Part shown: positions 25,428-34,537 of the stretch, in pieces
How positions within the stretch are numbered: the first letter of the stretch is position 1
Layout of the letters: every line of letters starts with the position of its first letter
Origin: Rubrivivax sp.
GTDB lineage: Bacteria > Pseudomonadota > Gammaproteobacteria > Burkholderiales > Burkholderiaceae_C
Assembly (NCBI GenBank): GCA_022842305.1
Contig: JALHPY010000001.1
Coordinates: 96,401-160,400, forward strand
Direction: 5' to 3'
DNA length: 64,000 nucleotides
Translations under genes and position numbers: made by a program
Notes under the pieces: model-generated
Told to the model about the DNA's origin: nothing
The model's database searches: none
What the model saw: only the letters and a program-made list of their open reading frames with translations

Positions 25428-26496
25428 ACATTCGCAGACAAAACCGTTCAACGCTCGCGAGGATGTCATCGGCGGTCTTGGCCCAGATGAAGGGCTTGGG
25501 GTCGGCGTTGTTGACCTTGACGTAGTGCTTGATGGCGGCCTCCAGCTGCCGCGTCGAGCGATGCGTGCCGCGGCGAATGTAGCGCTCGGTCAGGGTGGCG
25601 AACCAGCGCTCGACTTGGTTCAGCCACGAGGCTGAGGTCGGCGTGAAGTGAACGTGGAAGCGCGGGTGGCGAGCGAACCAGGCCTTGATGGTCGGCGTCT
25701 TGTGGGTGCCGTAGTTGTCCATGACCAGGTGGATGTCCAGCATCGTTGGCACGTTGGCCTCGATGGTGCGCAGGAACTGCAGGAACTCGCTGCTGCGGTG
25801 CCGGCGGTGCGTCTCGCCGATGACCTGGCCGGTGGCGATGTCCAGCGCCGCGAACAGGGTTGTCGTGCCGTGGCGCTCGTAATCGTGCGTGCGCCGTGCC
25901 GGGATACCGGGCGCAAGCGGCAGTTGCGGCTGCGTGCGGTCCAGCGCCTGAATCTGGCTCTTCTCGTCCACGCACAGGACCATGGCCATGACCGGTGGTG
26001 CCATGTACAGGCCCACGATGTCGCGCACCTTGTCCACGAACATCGGGTCGGTGGACAGCTTGAAGGTCTCCTGGCGATGCGGCTGCAGGCCGAACGCCCG
26101 CCAGATGCGCGACACCGCCGTCTGCGACAGGCCAGACTCGCGCGCCATGGTGCGCGTGCTCCAGTGCGTGGCGCCGTCCGGCACGGATTCCAGCGTCTTG
26201 GCAATCACGGCGTCCACTTGCGCGTCGTCTATCGTCCGAGGGGCACCCGAGCGTGGCGCATCCAGCAGGCCATCCAGCCGAAGTTCCAAGAACCGTGCGC
26301 GCCACTTGCACACCGTCTGCGGAGTCACCCGCTGTCGCGACGCGACAACCTTGCTGTCCAAGCCCTCGGCACAGGCCAGCACGATGCGAGCACGCAGGGC
26401 CAGCGCCTGAGCCGTCTTGCGCCTGAGCGTCAGCGCAACTAACTCTTCGCGTTCAGGCTCGGAGAGCACCAGTTCGGCCTTCGGTCTTCCTCGCAT
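25411..26496 (-). CDS. IS630-family transposase A
   Basis: A 361-residue DDE transposase. The N-terminus has two HTH segments ([15 protein letters not shown] then [21 protein letters not shown]), followed by the catalytic core: [14 protein letters not shown] (first Asp), VMDNYGTHK (second Asp) and [13 protein letters not shown] (Glu, N-Q-V-E signature). The TAG stop codon straddles the element's end: it is made by the terminal repeat and the TA of the target duplication. Full length, apparently intact. Confidence 0.95.
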   Translation of the reverse strand: MRGRPKAELVLSEPEREELVALTLRRKTAQALALRARIVLACAEGLDSKVVASRQRVTPQTVCKWRARFLELRLDGLLDAPRSGAPRTIDDAQVDAVIAKTLESVPDGATHWSTRTMARESGLSQTAVSRIWRAFGLQPHRQETFKLSTDPMFVDKVRDIVGLYMAPPVMAMVLCVDEKSQIQALDRTQPQLPLAPGIPARRTHDYERHGTTTLFAALDIATGQVIGETHRRHRSSEFLQFLRTIEANVPTMLDIHLVMDNYGTHKTPTIKAWFARHPRFHVHFTPTSASWLNQVERWFATLTERYIRRGTHRSTRQLEAAIKHYVKVNNADPKPFIWAKTADDILASVERFCLRMSNSRH

Positions 26497-26576
26497 CGCC
26501 GCCTCGTCGTGTGCACACGGTACACGAGAGAGCGGCTTTGCTCCAGATAGTTCAATGAACTTCTAACTCATGACAC
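25414..26576 (-). mobile_element. IS630-family element A with TA target duplication
   Basis: TA dinucleotides flank it at 25412-25413 and 26577-26578, as expected for IS630/Tc1-type insertion. Terminal inverted repeats: left GTGTCGCGAGTTAGACATTC and right (inverted) GTGTCATGAGTTAGAAGTTC, 16 of 20 identical. One transposase gene fills it. Both ends read C-TA-G at the junction. Confidence 0.9.
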
Positions 26577-26666
26577 TAGCCTCGCGCACCCCCCCGCCGA
26601 GGGGGCGACAGAATGCTAGTCCGGCTGCAGCATTAGCCCGCCGTTTGCTTCGTTGTGGAGACCTGC

Positions 26667-28703
26667 ATGAAATCCCCCTTGCTTCGCAGCGCATCGTCGC
26701 TGGCAGTGCTGACCCTCGTGGGCATGCTTGCCGGCTGCAGCTTGACGCCGCGCATTGTCGAACGCGACCCAAAGAGCGCCGATGAGGTCGGGACAATCGG
26801 TGTGGCTGTGGTGGCAGCCGCGCCGTTCGAGGTCTTTGCAGGCGAGCTACGGCCGGGCTTCGATATCGATGGCAAGAAGGCCCTTGAGATGGCCATGGCC
26901 ACCACGCGCCAGGTTGAGGACAGCAACCTGCAATCGATTCAGGCTGCGCTGAAGCTGGCTCCGGAGCAACTCTCCAGTGAGCGCAAGAGCAGCAGCAGCA
27001 CAGATGCCGCCGGCAAGGTTACTGAGACCGCCAGCCAAAGCACTACCGCGCAGGCCGGTGACGTCAGCAAGGTGACAGCAACCACCCCGGCCGACACCCT
27101 GCCCGCTGTGCTGGATTCGCGCGCTCCGCAGGCCACTGTCAACCCACTGCTAGCCCACTACCTGGCGACGGCGCTGCTGCAGGACATAAAGCTGCTCAAC
27201 CGCTACGTAAACAGCGCTCCGGCGCTGAAGGAGTACACACCGTTCATCGTCAGAACGCAGATCAACGTAAGACAGTTCGGCCGCAACACGCCCTACGACG
27301 CGCAAGTTGACCTGGTCTTCGAAGGCAAAGGTCAGAGCCACGAAGTCGTCGTCGTGCCGCTGCTCATGAGCGATTCGATGGACTTGTCGTCGGCGTCGGT
27401 GGCGCGTAGCCAGGCCAGGGCCTTCGCTGCCGGCCTCGCGGCGCTGAGGGGCAACTTCGGCCTGGGTCTGGATGTTGGAAGCCGCACGGCGCAGCTGCTG
27501 CGCTCGCTAGGTACTGAGGTGAATCCGGTGCTGTCGGTGGGGCAGCTAGGCACCCAGCGCAACGCGCTGAGCGTCCACATTGGTGCCAGCGAGAAGGGAG
27601 TCGATACCCACGAGCTGCTCAGTCGCGCGCACTACGTGACTGCGCTGGTGCTCGTGAAGTTGCCGGCCGCGTCGCCCGACGACCAGACGCGTGTCGGCAG
27701 CTTCTCGGTGAAGCCCTTGGTGACGTACCGGCACGCGCGCACGGGAATTGCCTTGCCGCCGGTCAGCCAGCAGGTCGGATCGGACCAGGGACTGGGCTTC
27801 GAGCTTGCCTACTGGGAACCGCCGGTGCTGCCCGACGTGCAGCTTGCACGCCTCGTGCTGAAAGGCTCGGGCACCGCCGGCACCGACGCGCCGTTCAGCG
27901 GCGAGGTGGAGCTGCGCGGAGGAGACAACCTCTTGGAAGGCATGTTTACGCGCGGCTGCCTGCGCGCAACGGACACCTTGGCCGGGGCGACACTCAACGT
28001 CGTTGGCCGGACCGCCGGCCCGGTGCGTGGGTACTTCTGCGCCGGCGCCGATGCACGGCTGGCCAGCCGGCTCGAAGTCAGCTCGCCTTACAGAACGCTA
28101 AAACTCGGGTTCGACGGTCTAGCGTTGGCGTCTCCCTCGTCCGGTGCGGGCCCCAAGGTAGATGGCGCGAACTTCGTGTGCTTCGACACCGCAGCAGAGT
28201 ACCGAACGCTGAAGGTGCCGCAGGGGCTTTGCATGGCGATCACGCCGGCTTTGGCCAAGACACCGAAGGCGCCGCCGAGGCTTGAGGCCACCGTCACCGT
28301 CGACGAGCCGCGTGTGCTGGCCGACAGGCAGGGACGCGCTCGCCTAGCGCTATCGGTGCGGGTGTCCGACGTAGACGAGAAGAGCCGGCCTGATCGAATC
28401 GAGATCACGCTGTCGGGCGCGGGCGTGCAGCGCGTCGAGCGGCTCGGCGGCGCGACGGACTGCGTGACACGTACTGCCGTGCTGGTGGTGAGAGGCGATT
28501 GCAGCTTTGCTTTGCACCTGCAGAACGCTACCCCGGCCAATGCTTTGACGCTCGTGACGAGCGCGCTGAAGCAGTTCAAGGGTGAGAAGGAAGAGACGTC
28601 CGTCTCGATCACGCCCTCGCGCACGACAGTCGAGGTGACGCCTGAGCTGCCGGGCCTCGCCGTGGTTCTGCCCGGAACACCGGGTCTGCCAGTAAAGCCG
28701 TAA
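26667..28703 (+). CDS. Large unknown lipoprotein
   Basis: About 678 residues. The N-terminus MKSPLLRSASSLAVLTLVGM then LAGC is a lipoprotein signal with Cys24 as the lipidated residue and Ser at +2, predicting the outer membrane. A Ser/Thr/Ala-rich linker (about 110-140) separates an N-terminal helical part from a long beta-rich part that ends in DNA-free, Ig-like sequence with repeated VT/TV strands (about 540-670) and a Pro-rich tail. No enzymatic motif. GTGGAG lies 6 bases before the ATG at 26667; GTG at 26655 is a less likely start. IS remnants flank it on both sides, so its natural operon may be lost. Confidence 0.65.
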   Translation: MKSPLLRSASSLAVLTLVGMLAGCSLTPRIVERDPKSADEVGTIGVAVVAAAPFEVFAGELRPGFDIDGKKALEMAMATTRQVEDSNLQSIQAALKLAPEQLSSERKSSSSTDAAGKVTETASQSTTAQAGDVSKVTATTPADTLPAVLDSRAPQATVNPLLAHYLATALLQDIKLLNRYVNSAPALKEYTPFIVRTQINVRQFGRNTPYDAQVDLVFEGKGQSHEVVVVPLLMSDSMDLSSASVARSQARAFAAGLAALRGNFGLGLDVGSRTAQLLRSLGTEVNPVLSVGQLGTQRNALSVHIGASEKGVDTHELLSRAHYVTALVLVKLPAASPDDQTRVGSFSVKPLVTYRHARTGIALPPVSQQVGSDQGLGFELAYWEPPVLPDVQLARLVLKGSGTAGTDAPFSGEVELRGGDNLLEGMFTRGCLRATDTLAGATLNVVGRTAGPVRGYFCAGADARLASRLEVSSPYRTLKLGFDGLALASPSSGAGPKVDGANFVCFDTAAEYRTLKVPQGLCMAITPALAKTPKAPPRLEATVTVDEPRVLADRQGRARLALSVRVSDVDEKSRPDRIEITLSGAGVQRVERLGGATDCVTRTAVLVVRGDCSFALHLQNATPANALTLVTSALKQFKGEKEETSVSITPSRTTVEVTPELPGLAVVLPGTPGLPVKP

Positions 28704-28741
28704 CGGCCCGCGAAAGCTGAGCACGCCCAGCATGGAACTAA

Positions 28742-29297
28742 ATGGTGCCTGAGCGCATTGGACAGTCGCCAGCACTTTGGCACCGATTCCACCGCTGGTT
28801 GGGCTACCGGCGAATTGGCCGGACTTGTACGTGCTTGAGACTGTGCGTTTGCGATGAAGGCGCACATCGGGGTGTATGCCGAGTCAGGGCTGGTGCACAC
28901 GGTCATCGGCACGGCGGCCATCATCAACGACGTGACGCAAGCAGGCGCGCTGCTGCACGGGCAGGAGACGTCGGCCTTCGGAGACACTGGCTACCGCGGC
29001 GCGGACAAGCGGCCCGAAGCCCAGCTGCCGACCTGGTTCATTGCCATGCAGCCGGGCAAGCGCCGGGCGCTGGACCTAATGAAGAAGTGGGCGCGACTGG
29101 TGGACCCGGCCGAGCAGTTGAAGGCCAGCGTGCGCGCCAAGGTCGAGCACCCGTTCCATGTGGTGAAGAACCTGTCTCATCACCGCAAAGTCCGCTACAA
29201 GGGCCTGGCCAAGAACCAAGGGCAGCTGTTCGAGCTGGCCAATCTGGTGATCGCCAAGCGAACGCTGATGGGCCTCAATGGCCGATGTTCGTCTTGA
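28742..29297 (+). pseudogene. IS5-family transposase remnant
   Basis: Two pieces in different frames. 28742 to about 28830 reads VPERIGQSPALWHRFHRWL, the N-terminal IS5 pattern. From 28854 the frame MKAHIGVYAESGLVHTVIGT, GDTGYRGADKR and VEHPFHVVKNL gives the C-terminal catalytic half with the second Asp and the final Glu helix, ending QLFELANLVIAKRTL. The middle, with the first Asp, is missing. Not functional. Confidence 0.8.
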
Positions 29298-29487
29298 GTG
29301 GACACATCGGTCCGGAAAGGGCAAAAAGCGAACGCGCATCGCTGCCTATTCGATTGGATGTGGCCTGGTTCAGGCGACGGCCGCCTTTCGGACGCGAGTC
29401 GGCCGTTCAACTTGGCCATTGATCAGCGCGTCCATAGGGAAGGCCCGTGCCGGTCACAGACGGACTCAGCCCAACAGTATCCCACTA

Positions 29488-30774
29488 CTATCGTGAGGCT
29501 TTTTCGCCGCGCTGCTTGCGATCATTTATTTGGTTGGTGAGTTCTAATGTGGAGTGCACGTCAAGCTTGCTATAAATCTTTCTGACGTGATCCACCACGG
29601 TGGCCGGTGCTACACCCAGTCTCGCAGCTATGCCTGTCTTCGATAGTCCTGCTTGCAGCAGCAAGCACACTTCCTTCTGAACGGGCGTCAGTTCGAACGA
29701 GTCCACAGCGCGCCGCGCCGCAACCAAGTCGAATTCCCGGTGGCTAACGGAAATGTGCAAGCAAACACCACCTTGAGTTACCGGCGCTCGCAGTACACAG
29801 CCCTCAAACACAAACAGGCCCCAGGCGTTCTTGACCTGCAACGAGGTATCCCGAAACCCGTCGCGCTGACCATGCCATTGATGCCAGAGTGTAGAAAGAA
29901 CCGGAAAACCCACAATCGTCGGCACCTTTGACGCTGACTCGGGTGTCACGTCACCATGAGCGAGAAGCAGCAGCCTGTGCGCGTCGGCTGACAACTGGGC
30001 CACCTCTCCGCGAGAGTCAAGGCACACAATGGCCCGAGTGGTTGGAATGCTCGCAAACCGATCATCGCATTGGCTTGTCTTGCCAGTTGTCAGACCCCTT
30101 GCCACATACGGTGCGAGCTGCTGCAACAGGCGCTCTTCAGAGGGCGTGAACTTGGGGTCACCCGGTCCGCGATACAGCACCAGCGATCCAAGAGGTGACC
30201 CGTCTGGCCGGTGGACGATCGTTTCGATGCGCGTCCTAAGTCGCTGCGGACGCCAAATCTCGTTGTAAAGCGCGGAACGGCAGAACTCTGGGCTGTCCAA
30301 CTGTGCAGCACCCATAACCGAAGCCTTGCCTGTGACCGTGTCTTTGAAAGAAGGCATCACCTCCAACTCGCGCCGATTGTGGAACTCTTCAAAGTAGTGC
30401 TTGGCAATCGCATGGTCGACAGGACCCTCGAAGAAGTAGCGCGTCAGGCGTCCCTCGCTGTCCGTCCAGTCGAAAAGATTTCGATCAGAGGGGATGATGT
30501 TGTGCAGCACCTCCAACAGTGCGGCGATGAACCCTTCTGATGGCAGGCCTGCGCTTGCCAAGGTCCGAATCTGACTGATTTTCGCTGTGTGCTTCACGGT
30601 TCGAAGATCGCACAAGGCATCGATCCATTTGCCCCCTAGACTGGGGGCGATTGTGCTCGGCAAGTCAACGAAAGTACATGGCGCCCTACTCAACAGGGCC
30701 ACCGAGATGGGCGCCTTCTGCAGGTCGTAGGGATTGCGCTCCTTTGCCACTGAACGAGGTAGAGCACCGTGCAC
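29488..30774 (-). CDS. LuxR-family transcriptional regulator
   Basis: A 428-residue protein. The C-terminal LuxR HTH is clear: FELTPVQKEVCLLLQAGLSK then IAARLGVAPATVVDHVRKIY then SKLDVHSTLEL. The middle (about 60-330) looks like a GAF/PAS-type sensor region but I cannot name the ligand. No receiver Asp pattern, so it is not a standard response regulator. It starts with GTG at 30774 and has no strong ribosome binding site; a later start is possible. A decayed second copy of this gene lies at 33600-34165 in the same orientation. Confidence 0.85.
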   Translation of the reverse strand: MHGALPRSVAKERNPYDLQKAPISVALLSRAPCTFVDLPSTIAPSLGGKWIDALCDLRTVKHTAKISQIRTLASAGLPSEGFIAALLEVLHNIIPSDRNLFDWTDSEGRLTRYFFEGPVDHAIAKHYFEEFHNRRELEVMPSFKDTVTGKASVMGAAQLDSPEFCRSALYNEIWRPQRLRTRIETIVHRPDGSPLGSLVLYRGPGDPKFTPSEERLLQQLAPYVARGLTTGKTSQCDDRFASIPTTRAIVCLDSRGEVAQLSADAHRLLLLAHGDVTPESASKVPTIVGFPVLSTLWHQWHGQRDGFRDTSLQVKNAWGLFVFEGCVLRAPVTQGGVCLHISVSHREFDLVAARRAVDSFELTPVQKEVCLLLQAGLSKTGIAARLGVAPATVVDHVRKIYSKLDVHSTLELTNQINDRKQRGEKASR

Positions 30775-31092
30775 AGACTGACGAAATCACAAGCGCACCG
30801 AGTCATGGCGCTCGCCGGCGCAGCCCTGCTTACCGAACCACCCTGCTGAGCGCTGTGCTGTGCCCGGGCACTGACTCAACAAGGGCAGTGCCGCCTCCGC
30901 CAGTTTGGGTTGGATTTCGTCCTGAGCGAAGGGCTCGATCCAATACCTGATTCGAAACTCTCCCATCGGAATTGGCGGTTCACGTCGAGCTTCAGGAGGT
31001 GCCTGAAGCAGCGGGAAGTCACGTGCCGGCGTTGAGCTTCCGATCATTTATCGACCGGCAGGTGGAATTTTTTTCAACTCAAAGGAATTACC
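30775..31092. other. Divergent spacer; no firm gene
   Basis: About 320 bases between the leftward LuxR gene and a rightward small gene; both promoters should be here. A leftward 86-codon frame (30787-31047) has a protein-like middle (MGEFRIRYWIEPFAQDEI) but no ribosome binding site and no known relatives. Confidence 0.35.
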
Positions 31093-31437
31093 ATGGGAAG
31101 ACCAATTGCTGAAGTCATCTCGGTGAATTTGTACTTGAGCAAGTCCAATCCGCCGAAATACACCATCGAGGCCAGAGGGAAAGTCTCAACCTCTGGATGG
31201 ACCAACTCTCGCCTGGAGCCGCGCATGTACATCGGCGGCACCCCGCCCGATGGCGGGTACGGGTTTGACTTCGTCGCTGATCCGCCAGATGGCCTTGCAC
31301 AGATGGTCATTCAGCCTGCGACCGCAGTGTTTCATATCGAAGGCGAGCTCCCTTCAACCATCGCCTTCTTTCGTGTCTTCTCTGCCAACAACGATATCGC
31401 TGTTAAGGTGAAGTGCGAACTTCCGGCATTCACCTAG
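31093..31437 (+). CDS. Conserved small beta-rich unknown protein
   Basis: A 114-residue protein with AAAGGAA upstream of the ATG. The core IEARGKVSTSGWTNSRLEPR, then DGGYGFDFVADPPDGLAQMV, follows a pattern (x-A-x-G-x-V-x-T-x-G-W ... D-F-x-A-x-P-P-x-G) that I recall in short proteobacterial proteins of unknown function. No signal peptide. Stands alone between the LuxR gene and an IS fragment. Confidence 0.55.
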   Translation: MGRPIAEVISVNLYLSKSNPPKYTIEARGKVSTSGWTNSRLEPRMYIGGTPPDGGYGFDFVADPPDGLAQMVIQPATAVFHIEGELPSTIAFFRVFSANNDIAVKVKCELPAFT

Positions 31438-31590
31438 ATGCTTGAAGCGTGACTCCAATAAAGGCGGGCAGTAGCGAAACTTGCTTCGCTCGCCTGCCCA
31501 TCGTAGCATCTGCGAAAGCGCATCACTAACCTGCGGTTCGAGGACGCTGAGGTCGGTCACTTGTCCCGGTCAACCCGCTGACGGCCACAA

Positions 31591-31794
31591 TCTAGGGAAC
31601 GCCTGATCAACCGTGCCAAGTCACGGGTGCGGGCGCGTGTGGAACACATGTTCGCGGCCGTCAAGCGGCTGTGGGGCTTTGACAAGGTTCGCTACCGGGG
31701 CCTGGCCAAGAACGCCACGCGTGCCTTCGTCGCGCTGGGACTGGCCAACATCTTCCTGGCGCGAGGGGTACTGGATGGAAAAGTGCGCCCATAA
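31591..31794 (+). pseudogene. IS5-family transposase C-terminal fragment
   Basis: In frame, without a start: SRVRARVEHMFAAVKRLWGF then KVRYRGLAKNATRAFVALGL then ANIFLARGV and a TAA at 31792. This is the last third of an IS5 transposase with the VEH...F (catalytic Glu) helix. It differs from the remnant at 28742-29297, so it derives from another IS5 copy. Confidence 0.8.
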
Positions 31795-31991
31795 GGGCGA
31801 TGAAGCGGGCGAATGGCCCGCTGGAAGGCCCGAAAAGGGCATCGTTGGCGGCATAATGAGCCGCGATTGGGTGCTGCGAAGCCTCAAATAGCCTGAAATT
31901 GCGCATTCCGGCGATGGGCACTACTGGATGAGGTGCGGCGCCCGCTTGTTCAGCATTGCCCTAGAGAAAACACAGATGTTAACCAGAATAT

Positions 31992-32111
31992 GTTGCCGTT
32001 CTGTCTTTCGCCTATGGCAGATTTCGCTCATTACACCCCGAATGGAAGGACGTCTTGGCTGCCAAACCTGATCTGTTGCTAAGGTTGGGTGACAACGCAT
32101 ACATGAGCTTG
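31992..32111 (+). pseudogene. Decayed N-terminal copy of the PhoD-like gene
   Basis: The frame VAVLSFAYGRFRSLHPEWKD then VLAAKPDLLLRLGDNAYMSL aligns with the N-terminus of the intact gene just downstream (VAVASCCSIKLRPRDDQPAW, then KPDLLL/RPDLLLLLGDNVYM). The similarity stops after the GDNxYM metal motif. It is a partial duplicate left of the intact gene. Confidence 0.7.
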
Positions 32112-32181
32112 TTGCACTGCCAGTACCATGTGACCCAGTCAATCTCGGGTTGGAGTGGCTATCAACCCAAAGGAGTCGACG

Positions 32182-33114
32182 ATGCTTGAGTTCAAGGTGG
32201 CGGTGGCGAGTTGCTGTTCGATCAAGCTTCGTCCCCGGGACGACCAGCCTGCCTGGAAACAGATTCGTGATGCCCGTCCTGACCTCCTATTGCTGCTCGG
32301 CGACAACGTCTACATGCACCATTCGTTCGAAGGTGAAAACCTGTGGGATCACACCACACTGGAGCAACGCTATCGGGAACAGTTCGATGTCACCGACTTT
32401 GAGGGCTTGCTGCAAGAGACGGCCCACATGGCGATATGGGACGACCACGACTTTGGTGTCAACGATGCGAAGGGCGCCGAGTGTTCGGCCCAGGACGTGC
32501 AGCGGACGACCGAACGCTTTCGCCGTTGGATGCATCGCGCGATCAATCTGCAGGGCGCGGCCAAGATCCCGGGCACCATCTTCGGTAGCGAAACCATCAG
32601 CGGCGTTCGTTTCATCGCGCTGGACGTGCGCACTCTGCGAACCAGTCCCGGCCTGGGCGCCACCGTGCTGGGGAGCGCTCAGCGCGACCGTCTTCTGGCG
32701 GAACTGGCCGAGCATCACGACAAGCCCATCGTCATCGCGTCGGGCTCATGCTTGAGTCGCGGGGATTCCGATGAGCGCCTGCTCGCCTACGCCGAGTTCA
32801 GGGAGGTGCTACTGCCGGCCATGGAGGCGCATGGCCGCGTCGTCTTTCTCGGTGGCGACATCCACTTTAATGCTTACGTAGAGCACAACGGTGCGCACGA
32901 GGTCATTACTTCCGGCGTGGCGCAGAAAGTCGGCGAGCCGGCTTTCGAGACCAACAACTGGGCCATGCTCACCTTTAAGCCCGGCCGGCTGCAGGTGAAT
33001 TGGCACGGCAGCCGTGCCAAGGAGTTCGACCGCGCTACGCCTCAGGCCGACTCCACGGCACAACACCGTGCTCTCTCGATCGACACCACCACCTGGAAGA
33101 GGGCCTTGCCATGA
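32182..33114 (+). CDS. PhoD-like metallophosphatase/phosphodiesterase
   Basis: About 310 residues. Family motifs: LLGDNVYM (about 39-46), WDDHDFG (about 86-92) and GGDIHFN (about 224-230), which carry the metal ligands of PhoD-type enzymes. These hydrolyse phosphate mono- or diesters, usually outside the cytoplasm; no Tat or Sec signal is present here, so this one is probably cytosolic. AAAGGAG 7 bases upstream fixes the ATG at 32182 rather than the in-frame upstream start. The protein is shorter than classic PhoD (about 500 residues) because it lacks the N-terminal Ig-like domain. Confidence 0.85.
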   Translation: MLEFKVAVASCCSIKLRPRDDQPAWKQIRDARPDLLLLLGDNVYMHHSFEGENLWDHTTLEQRYREQFDVTDFEGLLQETAHMAIWDDHDFGVNDAKGAECSAQDVQRTTERFRRWMHRAINLQGAAKIPGTIFGSETISGVRFIALDVRTLRTSPGLGATVLGSAQRDRLLAELAEHHDKPIVIASGSCLSRGDSDERLLAYAEFREVLLPAMEAHGRVVFLGGDIHFNAYVEHNGAHEVITSGVAQKVGEPAFETNNWAMLTFKPGRLQVNWHGSRAKEFDRATPQADSTAQHRALSIDTTTWKRALP

Positions 33115-33239
33115 CCACGGCCGTGCAACTCGCCCTGGGCCCACTGATCTAGATGTGATGTCTCAATAGGTTGTTCACCCGGCCGGATCTGGGAGACTGG
33201 AGTTGCAACGCTTCAGGACTCACAGAACGGATCGACCAA

Positions 33240-33575
33240 GTGAACAGTCATAAGAATGCCAGATTGACCTGACATGGCCGGCGCCTGTTGGTCGAACGGG
33301 TTGCCGAGATGGGTATCGCTGCAGCGGACAGTGCCGCTGGGGTGAGCACGCAAAGAGCACGCAAGTGGCTGGCGCGGTACGAGGCGACAGGCGACGATGG
33401 CCTGGTCGATCGCAGTTTTCGCGCGCTGCGCACCCGCAACAGCATCGACGCCGAACTGGCTGAGCGCATCAAGGGCCTGGGGCGCAGCCGCGTGCGGTTG
33501 CGCCGGATCGCCTCGGTTTTTGGCCGCAGCCTAGCCACCATCAGCCGCTTCGTCAACCAGGTAGAGCCGTTGCCA
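33240..33575 (+). pseudogene. IS481-family transposase N-terminal fragment with an in-frame stop
   Basis: GTG AAC AGT CAT AAG starts the usual IS481 N-terminus (NSHKNARLT), a TGA stop follows at once, and the same frame continues HGRRLLVERVAEMGIAAADS then STQRARKWLARYEATGDDGL then DRSFRAL, the HTH region. Similarity ends near ISRFVNQ, before the DDE core. Confidence 0.8.
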
Positions 33576-33599
33576 GAGGCGGGCCGGCGAGCGTCAGGT

Positions 33600-34165
33600 G
33601 CAGCAGACTGACCGCTGTCGTCGGCCGTCCCGTCCTCCCTCGCCCGAACCACGGCAGCCGCGCCAGCAACTGCGACACCACACCTTGGGCCAGCTCGATC
33701 AGCGGGCACGACAGCCGATCGCGCGGCACGCCGCCATCGCAGTGCAGCAGAACAACCTGGGCGCCAAGGTTGGGTGGCAAATGCGGCCTCCGCCACCTAC
33801 CAGCAGGGACTCGGCCGCTCCTGGTGCTGGCAACCATTGATGGTCCACCAACGCGCGCCCGCCGGCGGTCACAGCGTCGGAAATGTCGGGCAGCACCCCG
33901 GCCAAGCGTTGCTCGTGAGTGTCCGGTGAACGTCGCGTCGCCAGGCCCCCGGTACAGCACCAGTGAGCTAAACCGTTGACCGGATGGTCACGCACTACCG
34001 CCTCGATGCGGCTGTGAAGGCCCTGCGGCTTCCAGATTTCCTGATACGCAACGCCAGCGATTCGAACGCCATGACCTCGGCCTCACGCCAGTTGTGCAAT
34101 TCTTCGAAGAACCGCCGCGCCAGCACTGAGTCGCGTCTACTAATTGCATCGCCCGAAAGCCGACT
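33600..34165 (-). pseudogene. Decayed copy of the LuxR-family regulator
   Basis: Base-level similarity to the intact regulator at 29488-30774 in the same orientation, for example CCCCCGGTACAGCACCAG against CCCGCGATACAGCACCAG, and the stretch around GCCAGTTGTGCAATTCTTCG against GCCGATTGTGGAACTCTTC. In protein terms LVLYRGPGDxxFT is shared. Multiple frameshifts and no HTH end remain. Exact limits are approximate. Confidence 0.7.
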
Positions 34166-34174
34166 GTCTCGACA

Positions 34175-34281
34175 GGCGGCTCTTGTTTAGGGTTGTCCAA
34201 CACCTGCCCTCAGGACGGTGGCATGCGCCCGCCCGTGGCGTGCGACGGGCAGGTGTCGGACAACCCTAAACACAAGCCGCC
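34175..34281. repeat. Compact imperfect inverted repeat, possible MITE or hairpin element
   Basis: The arms GTTTAGGGTTGTCCAACACC(TGCCC) at 34185-34209 and its inverse at 34247-34271 match at 24 of 25 bases; outside them GGCGGCT and AGCCGCC extend the pairing with a small mismatch. A 37-base centre separates them. No reading frame. It could be a miniature transposable element, paired ends of a lost element, or a strong hairpin that ends transcription between the LuxR remnant and the caspase operon. Confidence 0.7.
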
Positions 34282-34537
34282 GCTGGCGAGCGACAGCTAC
34301 CAGGCACTACTTTGCAAGCGGGAATGACGTGGAACTGCGGAACAACCCGGGGGAACTTCGAAACGGCGAACCCTGCACCAAGCCGATGCACAGCCGCTAC
34401 TGCATGTCTCACCCAAACCGTTACCTAGGGAGTCCGCTGCGCAATTCCAAACGCAGGATCAATGGCCACTAGGCCTTAGCGTTCAGGTCGGGAAGGTTCG
34501 GTGATCCACTTCCTTGCCGTGCCACAAGCGCCCGCCC

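Noticed and set aside
26587..26606. CCCCC-GCCGA-GGGGG hairpin before the lipoprotein gene
   Set aside because: Short stem and no T-run, so not listed as a terminator.
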